A DNA stretch of 64,000 nucleotides from Nostoc sp. KVJ20 (GCF_001712795.1 NZ_KV757602.1:16228-80227); one strand, 5' to 3'; shown: positions 36,470-46,097, counted from the first letter of the stretch. Notes: generated from the letters alone by a model not told the origin. Made by a program: numbers and translations.

Positions 36470-37525
36470 TTATTTAAGTTTTTCGTGAGCAGCCAAAATG
36501 ATTTTTTCGGTTTCTTCCCAGCCAATACATTTATCAGTTACAGAAATACCGTATTTTAATTCTTCCCTAGCAGTAATTGGTTGACTACCTTCATATAAAT
36601 GTGATTCCAGCATCATGCCAACTATTGATGTATTACCATCCACTATTTGCTGAATAATATTTTCTAAGACAGCACCTTGTAATTTGTAATCTTTATTGGT
36701 ATTGCCGTGGCTACAGTCAATAACAATTCTCGGTGGTAAATTTGCCTGTTTTAATTTCTCTTCTACCACTTTTACATTTGCTGCATCAAAGTTGGGTTGA
36801 CTACCACCTCTTAAAATTACGTGACCATAACCATTACCTTTAGTTTGAAATACGCTCACCTGTCCGTTTTGATTAATTCCCAGAAAATTATGCGGATTTC
36901 CGGCTGATTGGAGAGCATTCAAAGCTACTTGAATATTGCCGTCAGTACCGTTTTTAAAACCCACAGGCATCGAAAGTCCACTTGCCATTTCGCGGTGAGT
37001 TTGTGATTCGGTGGTGCGTGCTCCAATGGCAGACCATGTAATCAGTTCACTAATATATTGGGGGATGATCGGATCTAGTGCTTCTGTGCCAGCAGGTAAT
37101 CCCAACTCTGTAATTTTTAATAATAGCTCCCGTGCAATTAATAACCCATTCTCTACATGGAAAGAATCATCCATATCTGGATCGTTAATTAATCCTTTCC
37201 AGCCTACGGTTGTTCTTGGTTTTTCAAAATAGACTCGCATAATTAGTAGCAGATTATCCTGGACTCGCTCGGACAATATTTTCAACCTCTCAGAATATTC
37301 GAGCGCTGCTTTTGGATCATGGATTGAGCATGGGCCAACTACTATAAATTTTCTGCGATCCTGAAAATCTAGGATATGTTCTATTTCTTGTCTATATGCT
37401 AAAACTCTTTGTTCTGCTAATTGGGTTAAAGGGAATTTTGATTTGACTTCATTGGGAGTTAATAAAATGCGATCGTTCTCAATGTTCGCGTTGTCGATAT
37501 TACTATTAAATAATGTGTTGTGCAT
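36470..37525 (-). CDS. aroF: 3-deoxy-7-phosphoheptulonate synthase (DAHP synthase, class I)
   Basis: 351 residues from ATG 37525; an in-frame TTG at 37540 is less likely. First enzyme of the shikimate pathway, joining PEP and erythrose-4-phosphate. Visible: VVGPCSIHDPKAALEY, MRVYFEKPRTTVGWKGLINDPDMD, GARTTESQTHREMASGLSMPVGFKNGTDG, VILRGG, VIDCSHGN and MMLESHLYEGSQP. This is the AroF/G/H type with an N-terminal extension able to carry a feedback site; which amino acid inhibits it cannot be read. The paralogue symbol is a best guess. Monocistronic. Confidence 0.92.
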   Translation of the reverse strand: MHNTLFNSNIDNANIENDRILLTPNEVKSKFPLTQLAEQRVLAYRQEIEHILDFQDRRKFIVVGPCSIHDPKAALEYSERLKILSERVQDNLLLIMRVYFEKPRTTVGWKGLINDPDMDDSFHVENGLLIARELLLKITELGLPAGTEALDPIIPQYISELITWSAIGARTTESQTHREMASGLSMPVGFKNGTDGNIQVALNALQSAGNPHNFLGINQNGQVSVFQTKGNGYGHVILRGGSQPNFDAANVKVVEEKLKQANLPPRIVIDCSHGNTNKDYKLQGAVLENIIQQIVDGNTSIVGMMLESHLYEGSQPITAREELKYGISVTDKCIGWEETEKIILAAHEKLK

Positions 37526-37655
37526 GGGATGATTTTGCAACTTTATATACGCACTTCAAATCAGAATTGTAACACAAACTCATGTTTTTTTTAAATAGCC
37601 TTTTTTATGCTTGACAAATTTCTAATTAGACTGTAGACGATTAAGATAATAAATG

Positions 37656-37685
37656 AAAAAGGGGAAATATTTTCCCCTTTTTTAT
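37656..37685 (-). terminator. Terminator of the GH13 gene
   Basis: GGGGAAA (37661-37667) pairs with TTTCCCC (37671-37677), flanked by AAAAA and TTTTTT, so it can stop transcription on either strand. It lies about 40 bases beyond the GH13 stop. Confidence 0.8.
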
Positions 37686-37723
37686 TTGCTATTGGACTAC
37701 TGATTGAGTTGTAGTGTATATTT

Positions 37724-39382
37724 TTACTGCCATACAAATACTTTAGCTTCGTATGGCCCCAAGTCAGTTATGATTCCATCATCACCAGATTCGACATCAT
37801 AATTGCCTGTCCATTCATGCCATGTACCAGCACTAGGAAAGTTAGGAACATGATAGCCAGCGAGGAAGTTTTCTGAGAAATTTGCTATTACAACTACACG
37901 AGAACCTTCATCATTCCAACGAGTATAAGCTAATACTTTTGCATCGGCATTTTCGTGGATAAAGTCAATATTTTCTGTGTAAAGTGCATGATTACTTTTA
38001 CGAAGGTTGGTTAAGCCTTTGTATGATTCAAATAAACTACGATTGAGGTCATTACCTAACAGTGTCCAATCGATTTTTGATGATTCAGGTTGTTTAGGTT
38101 TGTACTCGCCAAATTCTTCTCCCATCCAAATCAAAGGTACGCCAACAGCAGTCATGAGGATGGCTACTCCTAATTTAGCCCGCCTAAAGGCTTCTTCGTT
38201 AAAAATCTCACGGTTTCCTAATTCAACCATCACATGGTTATGGTCATGATTGGTGAGGTAATTTACTACATTGGTAGCACCCAAGAAGCCTTGGCGCTTG
38301 CAGTCAATAACATCTTTGAGACGCTCTAAATCAAATGTATCACCGCAGATATGTTCTAGAATGCAGTGATAAAAACTGTCATGCCAGCAACCATCCATTG
38401 GGCCATCTACATTAGTAATGCTGGTAGTTTCAGGAATGTGTTCAGCAACATTATAAAAAGGTTTTGCACCAGCAGTTTTTTTGGCTTCCTGAACAATCCA
38501 GTACATGAAGTCGTAGTTAGAAATTTGCCTCGCTGCATCATAGCGAATACCATCAAGATGATATTCCTCAATCCAGAAACGAATTGTATTACCAATAAAT
38601 TCCCGCGCTGGATGAATCTCTAATTTTTCGTCATAATGTTCATAATTAAACTCAGGTCCCCAGTTATTATCAGGATCACGAGGTTCATGATGATACCAAT
38701 AATCGTGGTCAATTTGTGTTAAGGGAGCAGATGCTTCTGAGTGGTTATAAATACCGTCAATAATTACACGAATGCCTCTTCCATGACACTCGTCAATCAA
38801 TTTTTTCAACCCAGCAGTAGAACCATAACTTGATTCTGTTGCAAAGAAATGACGTGGATTATAACCCCAGCTATAATCACCAGGATATTCTTTAAGCGGC
38901 ATCAACTCAATAGCGTTGATTCCCAGTTCACACAAATAATCTAACTTTTCAATGACATGTTTGTACTTACCTCGTGCATAAGGATCATCCTCACCACCAG
39001 AAAAGTCACCAACATGCAATTCATAAATTACTAATTCGTGGTCAGCAGGTAAAGGTTTATCATCATGTTGCCAAACGTATGTATCAGTAATCCTTTGCCC
39101 ATCTTTGATGTGGATAACACCATCATCTTTCCCACTCAGTTCATCTATATCAGTTGCATAAGGGTCTGTAACCTCAACCCATTGTTCTGGTTCAAAAAAC
39201 CATGAATTTGATTGAACGCGAAATTTATATTTATAATCGCCATCTTCTAGTTCAACACTTGTACGAAAATAACCATCATCACCTTTTTCCATTGGAATTT
39301 CTTGCCAATCAGAAAAAGAACCAATTAATGAGGCTCCTTTGTTATAAGGTGCAAATAAATTAAATTCAATTGGCTTTGCCAT
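37724..39382 (-). CDS. GH13 alpha-amylase family, branching-enzyme-like with CBM48
   Basis: 552 residues. N-terminal CBM48/E-set domain (FNLFAPYNKGASLIGSFSDWQEIPM...DGDYKYKFRVQ), then a GH13 barrel: LVIYELHVGDF, INAIELMPLKEYPGDYSWGYNPRHFFA, RVIIDGIYNHS, nucleophile Asp in DGIRYDAARQI, acid/base Glu in NVAEHIPE and the transition-state Asp in LTNHDHNH. It resembles branching enzymes or maltooligosyl-trehalose hydrolases more than secreted amylases; no signal peptide. At 552 residues it is shorter than GlgB (about 770), so it is probably a second glycogen-active enzyme of the GlgB/TreZ type. Start ATG 39382. Confidence 0.85.
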   Translation of the reverse strand: MAKPIEFNLFAPYNKGASLIGSFSDWQEIPMEKGDDGYFRTSVELEDGDYKYKFRVQSNSWFFEPEQWVEVTDPYATDIDELSGKDDGVIHIKDGQRITDTYVWQHDDKPLPADHELVIYELHVGDFSGGEDDPYARGKYKHVIEKLDYLCELGINAIELMPLKEYPGDYSWGYNPRHFFATESSYGSTAGLKKLIDECHGRGIRVIIDGIYNHSEASAPLTQIDHDYWYHHEPRDPDNNWGPEFNYEHYDEKLEIHPAREFIGNTIRFWIEEYHLDGIRYDAARQISNYDFMYWIVQEAKKTAGAKPFYNVAEHIPETTSITNVDGPMDGCWHDSFYHCILEHICGDTFDLERLKDVIDCKRQGFLGATNVVNYLTNHDHNHVMVELGNREIFNEEAFRRAKLGVAILMTAVGVPLIWMGEEFGEYKPKQPESSKIDWTLLGNDLNRSLFESYKGLTNLRKSNHALYTENIDFIHENADAKVLAYTRWNDEGSRVVVIANFSENFLAGYHVPNFPSAGTWHEWTGNYDVESGDDGIITDLGPYEAKVFVWQ

Positions 39383-39958
39383 AGAAGTGTTTGTAATATC
39401 AAGGGTTGATAGGAATATTCTCTGATGCTCAATTGAATTTGCAAATCGCTCTAGAGAAATAATTAGATCAGCAGTGCTTCTATCTTCAGGAATAATTGAT
39501 AAAATCTTTATAAAAGTTAACTATGTTTTTTTGATTTTGGCTGTTTGCAACACTTCTTGATTGACTAAAATACAGATTTATTGTATTTTATATTTTGCCT
39601 ATAAAACTAGTATTCTTAAACACCTGTTACATATAATTGTAAAAGTTAAGTAACTAAATAAATAGTTTTTTATTAAACTCTAATATGGTAGATATAAGGT
39701 TCATATTTGATTTTTTAAATACACAAATGGGAGCCAGTATTTTGCGGAAGTTACCGACGCTCCATTACTCGCTAAAGCTGTGCTATCTGTGTGGCAACTG
39801 GCGTTGTGTTATACCGTAGGCTACGCACCAAAACTTCGGGTGGTACGTTACAGAAGCCTTAACCCTACATAATAGACTTGGAGTTTTTCACCCAATCAAA
39901 TTGGATTGATATAGTCATTAAAAATAGGATATTTTTTGCCACATATCTGCTGGTCAGA
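39383..39958. other. Gene-free spacer (576 bp)
   Basis: AT-rich; includes ATATAAGGTTCATATTTGATTT at about 39696, akin to the left end of the family B element at 15381. No matching right end was convincing. The short word ACCGTAGGCTACGC lies near 39815. No gene seen. Confidence 0.5.
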
Positions 39959-40336
39959 TTACTCAATTTCGCCGTTAGTTTGTTGCAGATAACTTAATAA
40001 CCAATTCGCCGCTGTTGCTCTACGAGTTTGCCGAGGCCCAAATTCACCAATCTTATAACCTTTGAAGCCCAGTTTTTGTTTTAACATTTGTTTATTTTCA
40101 GCAGGAATGGAACGAGTCAACTTAACTGTTGCGGGGCGAGATTCAATAAAATTTGGTGGTTGTGGGTACTCATTCTGCCATTCTGGCGAAACTTGGCTAG
40201 CGTCCCATTGTGCAGTTGCAAAGTCATAGCGATAGCCTAAATAATGCCATAGCAACTGATTAACTGTGGCATCATCAAATTTCTCTTCAAGAATTGCCCA
40301 AATTGTTTCTGTATTGAGTGGCGGCAGTTTAGACAT
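39959..40336 (-). CDS. DUF1823-type conserved cyanobacterial protein
   Basis: 125 residues, soluble. The text LPPLNTETIWAILEEKFDDATVNQLLWHYLGYRYD...FIESRPATVKLTRSIPAENKQMLKQKLGFKGYKIGEFGPRQTRRATAANWLLSY matches what I recall of DUF1823, found in cyanobacteria and chloroplasts with no established function. Start ATG 40336. No operon partner. Confidence 0.72.
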   Translation of the reverse strand: MSKLPPLNTETIWAILEEKFDDATVNQLLWHYLGYRYDFATAQWDASQVSPEWQNEYPQPPNFIESRPATVKLTRSIPAENKQMLKQKLGFKGYKIGEFGPRQTRRATAANWLLSYLQQTNGEIE

Positions 40337-40450
40337 AAAAAGTTCAAAATTACAAGTAGGAAAACTGACTATTAATTAAATTTACAACAATTAGTAGGTA
40401 GTAAAAAATACTTTATCACTACCTTGCTAGAATCCCAAAGATCGGGATAA

Positions 40451-40600
40451 TTTTATTTTTATGATCATCATTATGATGGAGTTACAGGCAGTCGTCGGCG
40501 ACCTGTAAAAGAACGTGGTATTCTCTGGAAACAGAAGTATAAAGAAGAATTACATTTCTATTCTCCTCCTTTGGCAAGCAGGAAATTAGCTAAATACTAA
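40451..40600 (+). pseudogene. Possible gene remnant with coding-like frame
   Basis: An open frame without a start codon reads YDHHYDGVTGSRRRPVKERG, then KQKYKEELHFYSPPLASRK and stops at 40598-40600. Basic/aromatic composition looks protein-like, but the upstream part is cut off by a stop at 40448. I do not recognise the family. It may be chance. Confidence 0.3.
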
Positions 40601-40654
40601 GTCTGCTTGAAGAGATAGGATTTATTAAAAGAGTAAAATTTTAGGAGTAAACCT

Positions 40655-41275
40655 CTGTCTTTACAAGTTTTTACCGTTCCTAGAGCCACTTCTCAACCCC
40701 CCGCAGGTTTAATTGTTACTTTGCATGGTTGGGGAGCTAATGCTGAGGATGTAGCATCATTGTTACCCTTGCTCAACTTACCTGATTACCAGTTTGTATT
40801 ACCCAATGCACCTTATCCTTATCCCTATTCCCCTGTAGGGAGGGCATGGTATGACCTGCGGGTGGAGAATATGTATGAAGGATTGGCAGAAAGTCGGCAA
40901 CTTCTAACAGATTTTTTGGAATCTTTAGAAAGTACCACTGGTGTACCTTTATCACGCACCATTTTATGTGGATTTTCTCAAGGTGGGGCAATGACTTTAG
41001 ATGTCGGATCAAAATTACCCCTAGCAGGTTTAGCTGTCATGAGTGGGTATTTACATCCTGATGCCCTAACAGCAGCTAAAAGTGGGATTTCACCGATTTT
41101 AATCAGCCACGGGAGATATGATGAAGTTGTACCCCTAAAAGCTGCTTTGAAGGCACGAGAAGCTGTAGAGTCTCTAGGAGTGGCGGTGGAATATCACGAA
41201 TTTGACATGGGGCATGAAATAAATCCACAAACGTTAGAGGTGCTACGGAATTTCGTTGTAAATCTAATTGGCTAG
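40655..41275 (+). CDS. Alpha/beta hydrolase, carboxylesterase/phospholipase family (YpfH-like), CTG start
   Basis: About 206 residues. Catalytic serine in CGFSQGGAM, aspartate in ISHGRYDEVVP and histidine in DMGHEI; oxyanion loop LHGWGANAEDVASLL. Conserved sequence begins well before the first ATG/GTG/TTG: the only such codon before the serine is TTG 40721, which encodes Leu of the LHGWG motif itself. CTG 40655 has AGGAG seven bases upstream and gives (M)SLQVFTVPRATSQPPAGLIVTLHGWG, a natural N-terminus; a stop lies at 40634. So CTG initiation is likely unless there is a sequencing error. Acts on short acyl esters; exact substrate unknown. Confidence 0.85.
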   Translation: MSLQVFTVPRATSQPPAGLIVTLHGWGANAEDVASLLPLLNLPDYQFVLPNAPYPYPYSPVGRAWYDLRVENMYEGLAESRQLLTDFLESLESTTGVPLSRTILCGFSQGGAMTLDVGSKLPLAGLAVMSGYLHPDALTAAKSGISPILISHGRYDEVVPLKAALKAREAVESLGVAVEYHEFDMGHEINPQTLEVLRNFVVNLIG

Positions 41276-41428
41276 TCAGAATTACGAATTTTTTATAAAT
41301 TCTGGTATAAATGCTAAAAATCTCACGAAATGAATCACCTCTAATGAGTAATATATATAGGGTGGCTGCGTTCAGCGCAACTTAACCCATGCTGAAAGTG
41401 CGTGCTGCATAAGGGAGGGGCAAACATT

Positions 41429-41641
41429 ATGACAACTCTAAGCATTTCCAGGAAAGAAATTGCTGCCATAACTGCGGCAGAGGTAGAAGAACTGGCTACA
41501 CGTTTGGAGCTAGACAATTATAGTAATGCTTTTGAGGGTTTAAATGATTGGCATCTATTGCGAGCGATCGCATTTCAGCGTCCAGAGTTAGTTGAACCCT
41601 ATATCTACCTTTTAGACTTGGAACCCTACGATGAAGCGTAG
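41429..41641 (+). CDS. DUF2555-type small conserved cyanobacterial protein
   Basis: 70 residues from ATG 41429, preceded by AAGGGAGGGG at good spacing; the frame starts earlier at GTG 41402. Acidic, helical, soluble. SRKEIAAITAAEVEELATRLELDNYSNAFEGLNDWHLLRAIAFQRPELVEPYIYLLDLEPYDEA looks like DUF2555, a cyanobacterial family without known function. The 5-prime leader has a TATATATAG box at about 41353 and a small TGCG/CGCA hairpin. Confidence 0.75.
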   Translation: MTTLSISRKEIAAITAAEVEELATRLELDNYSNAFEGLNDWHLLRAIAFQRPELVEPYIYLLDLEPYDEA

Positions 41642-41645
41642 CAAT

Positions 41646-41790
41646 TTTAGATTTTAGATTTTATATTTTAGATTTTAGATTGAAGTCAACTGGCTACAAT
41701 CAATGATTAGGGTTAATGTATCACTTGCTTAATCCAAAATTGCCAATGCAATCTCCCTTAAATCCAAAATCCAAAATCCAAAATCCAAAA
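41646..41790. repeat. TTTTAGA and ATCCAAA heptad repeats around the coaBC start
   Basis: TTTTAGA units at about 41646-41682 precede, and four ATCCAAA units at about 41760-41788 lie inside, the first codons of coaBC. They encode the [11 protein letters not shown] stretch, so the repeat has become part of the reading frame. Confidence 0.85.
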
Positions 41791-42993
41791 TTTAACAGGG
41801 TTCTAATAGGTGTAGGTGGCGGTATCGCCGCCTACAAAATCTGTGAATTGGTTTCGACGCTGTTTAAAACTGGGGTGGAGGTTAGAGTTATCCTCACCCG
41901 TTCAGCACAAGAATTTATCACACCTCTGACAATAGCCACTCTATCTCGTCATCCCGCCTACACCGATGATGATTTCTGGAAACCAATTCACTCTCGTCCG
42001 TTGCATATTGAGTTGGGTGAATGGGCAGATGTCATGGTAATTGCTCCTTTGACAGCTAATACATTAGCCAAGTTAGCCTACGGGATGGCGGATAATTTAC
42101 TCACAAATACCGTGCTGGCTTCTACTTGTCCTGTGCTGTTAGCACCCGCAATGAATACGGATATGTGGGAACAGCTATCAGTGCAGCGAAATTGGCAACA
42201 GCTATTGATCGATAGCCGATATCATGGGATGAATACAGCATCAGGATTATTAGCGTGCGATCGCATCGGTGCTGGTAGATTAGCAGAACCTCCAGAAATA
42301 TTCGCTCACATCCAATCGTTGTTACACACTCAAGGTAAACGAGATTTAGTAGGTAAACGAGTGTTAATTAGTGCTGGGGGAACGCGAGAGTATCTTGACC
42401 CAGTGCGGTTTATTGGCAATCCTTCCACAGGTAAAATGGGATTAGCTTTAGCGCAAGCAGCATTTCACCGAGGCGCAAACGTCACCCTAGTATATGGCCC
42501 AGCTAATTGGGATGTACCATTAGGAGTACAAGGGATTCCCGTTATTAGTGCAGAGCAAATGCAGCACGTGATGGTGGAGTGTTTACCCAACGCTGATATC
42601 ATTGTGATGTCAGCAGCCGTGGCAGATGTGAAGCCACGAGATTATAGTACAGAAAAATTACCCAAGCGATCGCTTCCCCAAACTTTACCCCTGGAATCTG
42701 TACCGGATATAGTCGCCCAATTAGCACAACTTAAACAGCCACATCAGATATTAGTTGGTTTTGCAGCACAAACTGGAGATATTGTCAAGCCCGCATTAGA
42801 GAAATTACAAAATAAAAAATTAGATGCGATCGTTGCTAACCCCATCGATCAACCTAATAGTGGTTTTGGTAGCGATAATAATCAAGCGATATTTTTAGAT
42901 AGTCAAGGAAATCAGGTAGAAATTGCACCTTGTTCTAAATTAGAAATGGCGCATCAGTTATTTGATTTTCTTTCCACAGTCCGAAACAGATGA
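41716..42993 (+). CDS. coaBC: Bifunctional CoaBC (phosphopantothenoylcysteine synthetase/decarboxylase)
   Basis: 425 residues from ATG 41716; ATG 41746 is equally possible. CoaC half: [33 protein letters not shown], active-site His in [28 protein letters not shown], and APAMNTDMW. CoaB half: [42 protein letters not shown], and [10 protein letters not shown]. It makes 4-phosphopantetheine in CoA synthesis. The N-terminal 25-35 residues come from heptad repeats and are not family sequence. Its stop overlaps the next gene by four bases (ATGA), so translation is coupled. Confidence 0.93.
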   Translation: MYHLLNPKLPMQSPLNPKSKIQNPKFNRVLIGVGGGIAAYKICELVSTLFKTGVEVRVILTRSAQEFITPLTIATLSRHPAYTDDDFWKPIHSRPLHIELGEWADVMVIAPLTANTLAKLAYGMADNLLTNTVLASTCPVLLAPAMNTDMWEQLSVQRNWQQLLIDSRYHGMNTASGLLACDRIGAGRLAEPPEIFAHIQSLLHTQGKRDLVGKRVLISAGGTREYLDPVRFIGNPSTGKMGLALAQAAFHRGANVTLVYGPANWDVPLGVQGIPVISAEQMQHVMVECLPNADIIVMSAAVADVKPRDYSTEKLPKRSLPQTLPLESVPDIVAQLAQLKQPHQILVGFAAQTGDIVKPALEKLQNKKLDAIVANPIDQPNSGFGSDNNQAIFLDSQGNQVEIAPCSKLEMAHQLFDFLSTVRNR

Positions 42994-43778
42994 AAGAACT
43001 AGCAACCGAATCACCATCCAACTGGCGTTTCATCCCAATGCTTCAGACATCAGGAGGAGTGCAAATGGCGATCGATGCTTGGTTGTTCAACCAATGTGAA
43101 AAGGGACAACACTCACCTACCCTGCGTTTTTATACTTGGTATCCCTATGCTCTTTCCTTGGGACATCTGCAAAAACAATGGCCCGCCCAGTGGCATAATC
43201 TGATTTACCAGGGACAGGCACTCAAACTAGTTCGTCGTCCAACGGGAGGTAGAGCTGTTCTCCACCAAGGAGATTTAAGCTACGCCCTGATTACCTCAGC
43301 TAGTAATGGAAAAAGCTGGGGTACTTATGAAAAAATCTGTAACTTTTTGATCCAAGGCTGGCAAACTTTGGGTATTGAGTTAAATTATGGTTCCGCTGGA
43401 CGAGGTTACATTCACAATCCCAGTTGCTTCAACACAGCAACAGCTGCGGACTTAGTTACTGCTGATGGAAGTAAATTTATTGGTAGTGCCCAACGCAAGG
43501 GAAGAAATACAATTCTTCAACACGGCTCGATGATCTTGTCTACAGACAAAGATTTATTTGAAGAAATCTTTGAACAACCGGCTCCGTGGAATACCTCGCT
43601 TTGTAACACGCAGGAAGAGGAAGGCTGGATTATAAAGATTGTGGAGACATTGACAGAGACGGCAAAACAGTACTTTGGCATAGAACTAGTTAGCCAACCA
43701 TTTACCGATCTCGAATGGCAAGATATCCTCAAATTGCGATCGCTTTATGAGGTGCAAACGCCTATTCCCAAACTTTAG
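42990..43778 (+). CDS. Lipoate/octanoate ligase family protein (LplA/LipM-like)
   Basis: 262 residues. Family motifs: [38 protein letters not shown] and the lysine motif [21 protein letters not shown] cysteine at about residue 148 ([14 protein letters not shown]) sits where LipM octanoyltransferases have their catalytic Cys, so octanoyl transfer from acyl carrier protein to lipoyl domains is as likely as ATP-driven lipoate ligation. It overlaps coaBC by ATGA; the pairing with a CoA enzyme fits acyl-cofactor metabolism. Confidence 0.85.
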   Translation: MKELATESPSNWRFIPMLQTSGGVQMAIDAWLFNQCEKGQHSPTLRFYTWYPYALSLGHLQKQWPAQWHNLIYQGQALKLVRRPTGGRAVLHQGDLSYALITSASNGKSWGTYEKICNFLIQGWQTLGIELNYGSAGRGYIHNPSCFNTATAADLVTADGSKFIGSAQRKGRNTILQHGSMILSTDKDLFEEIFEQPAPWNTSLCNTQEEEGWIIKIVETLTETAKQYFGIELVSQPFTDLEWQDILKLRSLYEVQTPIPKL

Positions 43779-44015
43779 CTTATGTAGAAAATACGTAGAA
43801 AGCCAATTCTTTTTAAGTCAAATAGCTGTACAGCGTAGTTTTGCAGGGCAAATGAAAATGCTAAGAGCATAAGAGCAAATCTCACCCCAGAACAAGCCCA
43901 AAAGCTGCTAAAGGAAACTACTACTTTCAATTGGGTATAACCCGTATGGTCTATGGCTTTAAGTCACTTTTATAGATTTTACAATATAAGTAATACTTAA
44001 AAATTACGCTTCTAT

Positions 44016-44372
44016 ATGAAAATACTCTCATCAGAGCTAGTCCATTTGGGATTTGGCAAATATGTGCGTTCTGACCAAGTAACAGCAGTTATACCAATAG
44101 AAGAGGAGCGAGGCCCAGGGCGACGAACCTTTGTTCACATTCAAGGGCAAAGCGATCCAATTATCGCCTCTCGCGCTGAAGATACCATCGTGCGTGATTT
44201 AGTACAGGAACCACGCGAGGTTACTCAAACCCGTCAGCAGCAAGAAATTCTTCAAGATTTATTGGTAAATCTAGGTAATGTTAATTCGACTGTGCGACGA
44301 ATTAGCCGTGATGAAGGCACTTTGGATCTTGATTTGTTAGAGCGACGACTTAAGCAAGTCCTTGAAAATTAA
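44016..44372 (+). CDS. RemA-like / DUF370-type protein
   Basis: 118 residues, soluble. The first 70 residues (LVHLGFGKYVRSDQVTAVIPIEEERGPGRRTFVHIQGQSDPIIASRAEDTIVRDL) resemble the small DUF370/RemA family: the LxxLGFGxxVxxxxVxAVxP core is kept, with an Arg-rich loop. RemA in Bacillus binds DNA and activates matrix genes. A further helical tail (72-118) is extra. The SPL-like gene starts 38 bases later on the same strand. The RemA assignment is tentative. Confidence 0.6.
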   Translation: MKILSSELVHLGFGKYVRSDQVTAVIPIEEERGPGRRTFVHIQGQSDPIIASRAEDTIVRDLVQEPREVTQTRQQQEILQDLLVNLGNVNSTVRRISRDEGTLDLDLLERRLKQVLEN

Positions 44373-44410
44373 TTGCAGAAGTCAGCAAACTTTCATAACG
44401 GAGAACTATA

Positions 44411-45499
44411 TTGCTGAATACAATTACAGACCAGGTTTCAGTATCAGATACACAAACAAGATCGCCAAAGTTGTGGATACCTGAACGGGTACTGTTTACA
44501 CCTGCTGCCTTAGATGAGGATTGGGGGCAGCAGATTCTTGCGCGTGTGCAGTCACTCAACTTACCAATAGAAGAACTATCACAGAACCGTCTGAAGGGTC
44601 TGCGCGGTGAATCTGAGCGGGATACTTACAACATCGCCAAGCGTACCTTAGCGGTGGTTACTGCACCACCCAGTTCTTTGAAATTGAGTCCGATCCCACC
44701 TTCTGCGGATTGGCAGTTTCACCTTGCCGAAGGTTGTCCGGCTCATTGTCAATACTGCTACCTAGCGGGTAGCTTGTCAGGGCCACCTGTCATCCGCGCT
44801 TTTGCCAACTTACCGCAGATATTAGAGAACTTAGCTAACTACGAGCAACAGGGAGAAACCACAAGTTTTGAAGTTAGCTGTTACACAGATCCATTGGGTA
44901 TTGAGCATTTAACTGGAAGTCTTGCTGAATGTATCCGTTACTTTGGCACTCGTACCAATGCACATCTACGTTGGGTATCGAAATTTGATGCTGTGGATGG
45001 ATTACTCGACTTACCACACAATGGGAATACTCGCTGTCGGATGAGCGTTAATGCCGCACCGATTTCTGGTAAGTTTGAAGGTGGCACAGCATCCGTAGCA
45101 TCCAGACTTAATGCATTGCGACGGTTGGCGTTACCACAAGAACGTGGCGGTGGCGGATATCCTGTAGGCTTGGTGATTGCGCCAATTATGCCGATAGACG
45201 ATTGGCAGATGCACTATAGTTATGTGTTTGACCAGATAAACGAGGCACTGGATTTTGACTGTGATCTTACCTTTGAGTTAATTTCCCATCGGTTCACGCC
45301 TGGTTCAAAAGAAGTGTTACAAACTTGGTATCCGCAATCAAAATTAGAGATGGATGAGGCAAAACGCAGTGTCAAGCGTAATAAGTTTGGTGGGACGAAG
45401 TACGTTTACGATCGCGACACCATGAAGGCGTTACGTTGCTTTTTTGAGAGTGAGATTACTAGACGCTTTCCAAATGCTGAAATTCTTTATTGGACTTAG
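44411..45499 (+). CDS. Spore photoproduct lyase-like radical SAM protein
   Basis: 362 residues. TTG 44411 is the start, with GGAGA seven to eight bases upstream. Radical-SAM cluster motif C-x3-C-x2-C in EGCPAHCQYCYLAGSL. WVSKFDAVDGLLDL, RCRMSVNAAPISGKFEGGTASVASRLNALRRL and LTFELISHRFTPGSKEVLQTWYP fit the SplB/SPL-like family. SPL repairs 5-thyminyl-5,6-dihydrothymine in Bacillus spores; cyanobacteria do not form such spores, so the substrate here is uncertain. Probable two-gene operon with the RemA-like gene. Confidence 0.85.
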   Translation: MLNTITDQVSVSDTQTRSPKLWIPERVLFTPAALDEDWGQQILARVQSLNLPIEELSQNRLKGLRGESERDTYNIAKRTLAVVTAPPSSLKLSPIPPSADWQFHLAEGCPAHCQYCYLAGSLSGPPVIRAFANLPQILENLANYEQQGETTSFEVSCYTDPLGIEHLTGSLAECIRYFGTRTNAHLRWVSKFDAVDGLLDLPHNGNTRCRMSVNAAPISGKFEGGTASVASRLNALRRLALPQERGGGGYPVGLVIAPIMPIDDWQMHYSYVFDQINEALDFDCDLTFELISHRFTPGSKEVLQTWYPQSKLEMDEAKRSVKRNKFGGTKYVYDRDTMKALRCFFESEITRRFPNAEILYWT

Positions 45500-45641
45500 T
45501 AGATCACTTCGCTCAAATACAGTTTGAGCAAATTAATTATTGGGCAAGAGAGCGATCGCATCTATATGAATGATCGCTCTCTTTTCAGTTTGCTCAAAAG
45601 CTTGTGGGTTAGGGCTTTAGCTTTAACCCTACTTAAGATTT

Positions 45642-45668
45642 ACGCGGGAGTAGGGAGTAGGGAGTAGG
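45642..45668. repeat. GGGAGTA heptads in spacer
   Basis: Three to four GGGAGTA units, with complementary TACTCCC/CACTCCC units at about 45808-45838, frame a palindromic segment (CGTCCCGCTACGCGC...). No gene in 45500-46097 apart from repeats. Confidence 0.8.
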
Positions 45669-45900
45669 GGAAGAAATTAGCCCTCGATTTAGGTTTAAAG
45701 CCGTACTTCGTCCCGCTACGCGCTTTCGCCCGCAAGTGGCGCGATAAAATCCTTGTAATTCTCTTGGTAGGTTGAAACCCCGCCCGATGAAAAGCTGCTT
45801 AGTTTCCCTACTCCCCACTCCCTACTCCCCACTCCCTTTCATTTTATAAATGGTGTCTTACCTTTAAAATCTAGTGGTCTGTCCCAAAAGTTTTGATGAG

Positions 45901-45955
45901 TTCGTAGTAAGCACTTCAGTGCTTAAAAATCCAGGACTAAAGTCCTGACTACGAA
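45901..45955. repeat. Three-armed palindromic repeat
   Basis: Outer arms TTCGTAGT (45901) and ACTACGAA (45948-45955) enclose two hairpins, AGCACTTCAGTGCT (45910-45923) and CAGGACTAAAGTCCTG (45932-45947). The cloverleaf-like layout is typical of a mobile small repeat and could fold in RNA upstream of the protease gene. Confidence 0.85.
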
Positions 45956-46097
45956 ATTTTTTACCCTTCGCCTGGGTTTGGCTACGCCCACTAAAAGCCG
46001 CATAATTTGGGCAGATTACAGGCGGCGTTATACATTAATAAGTGTATCTGCAATACCGGACTTGTTCTGGCTTAGTCTCAATAGCAAAGGTTTGGAG

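Noticed and set aside
39696..39920. Second family B MITE
   Set aside because: The left end ATATAAGGTTCATATTTGATTT is plausible, but the possible right end (near 39902) matches too poorly to define an element.
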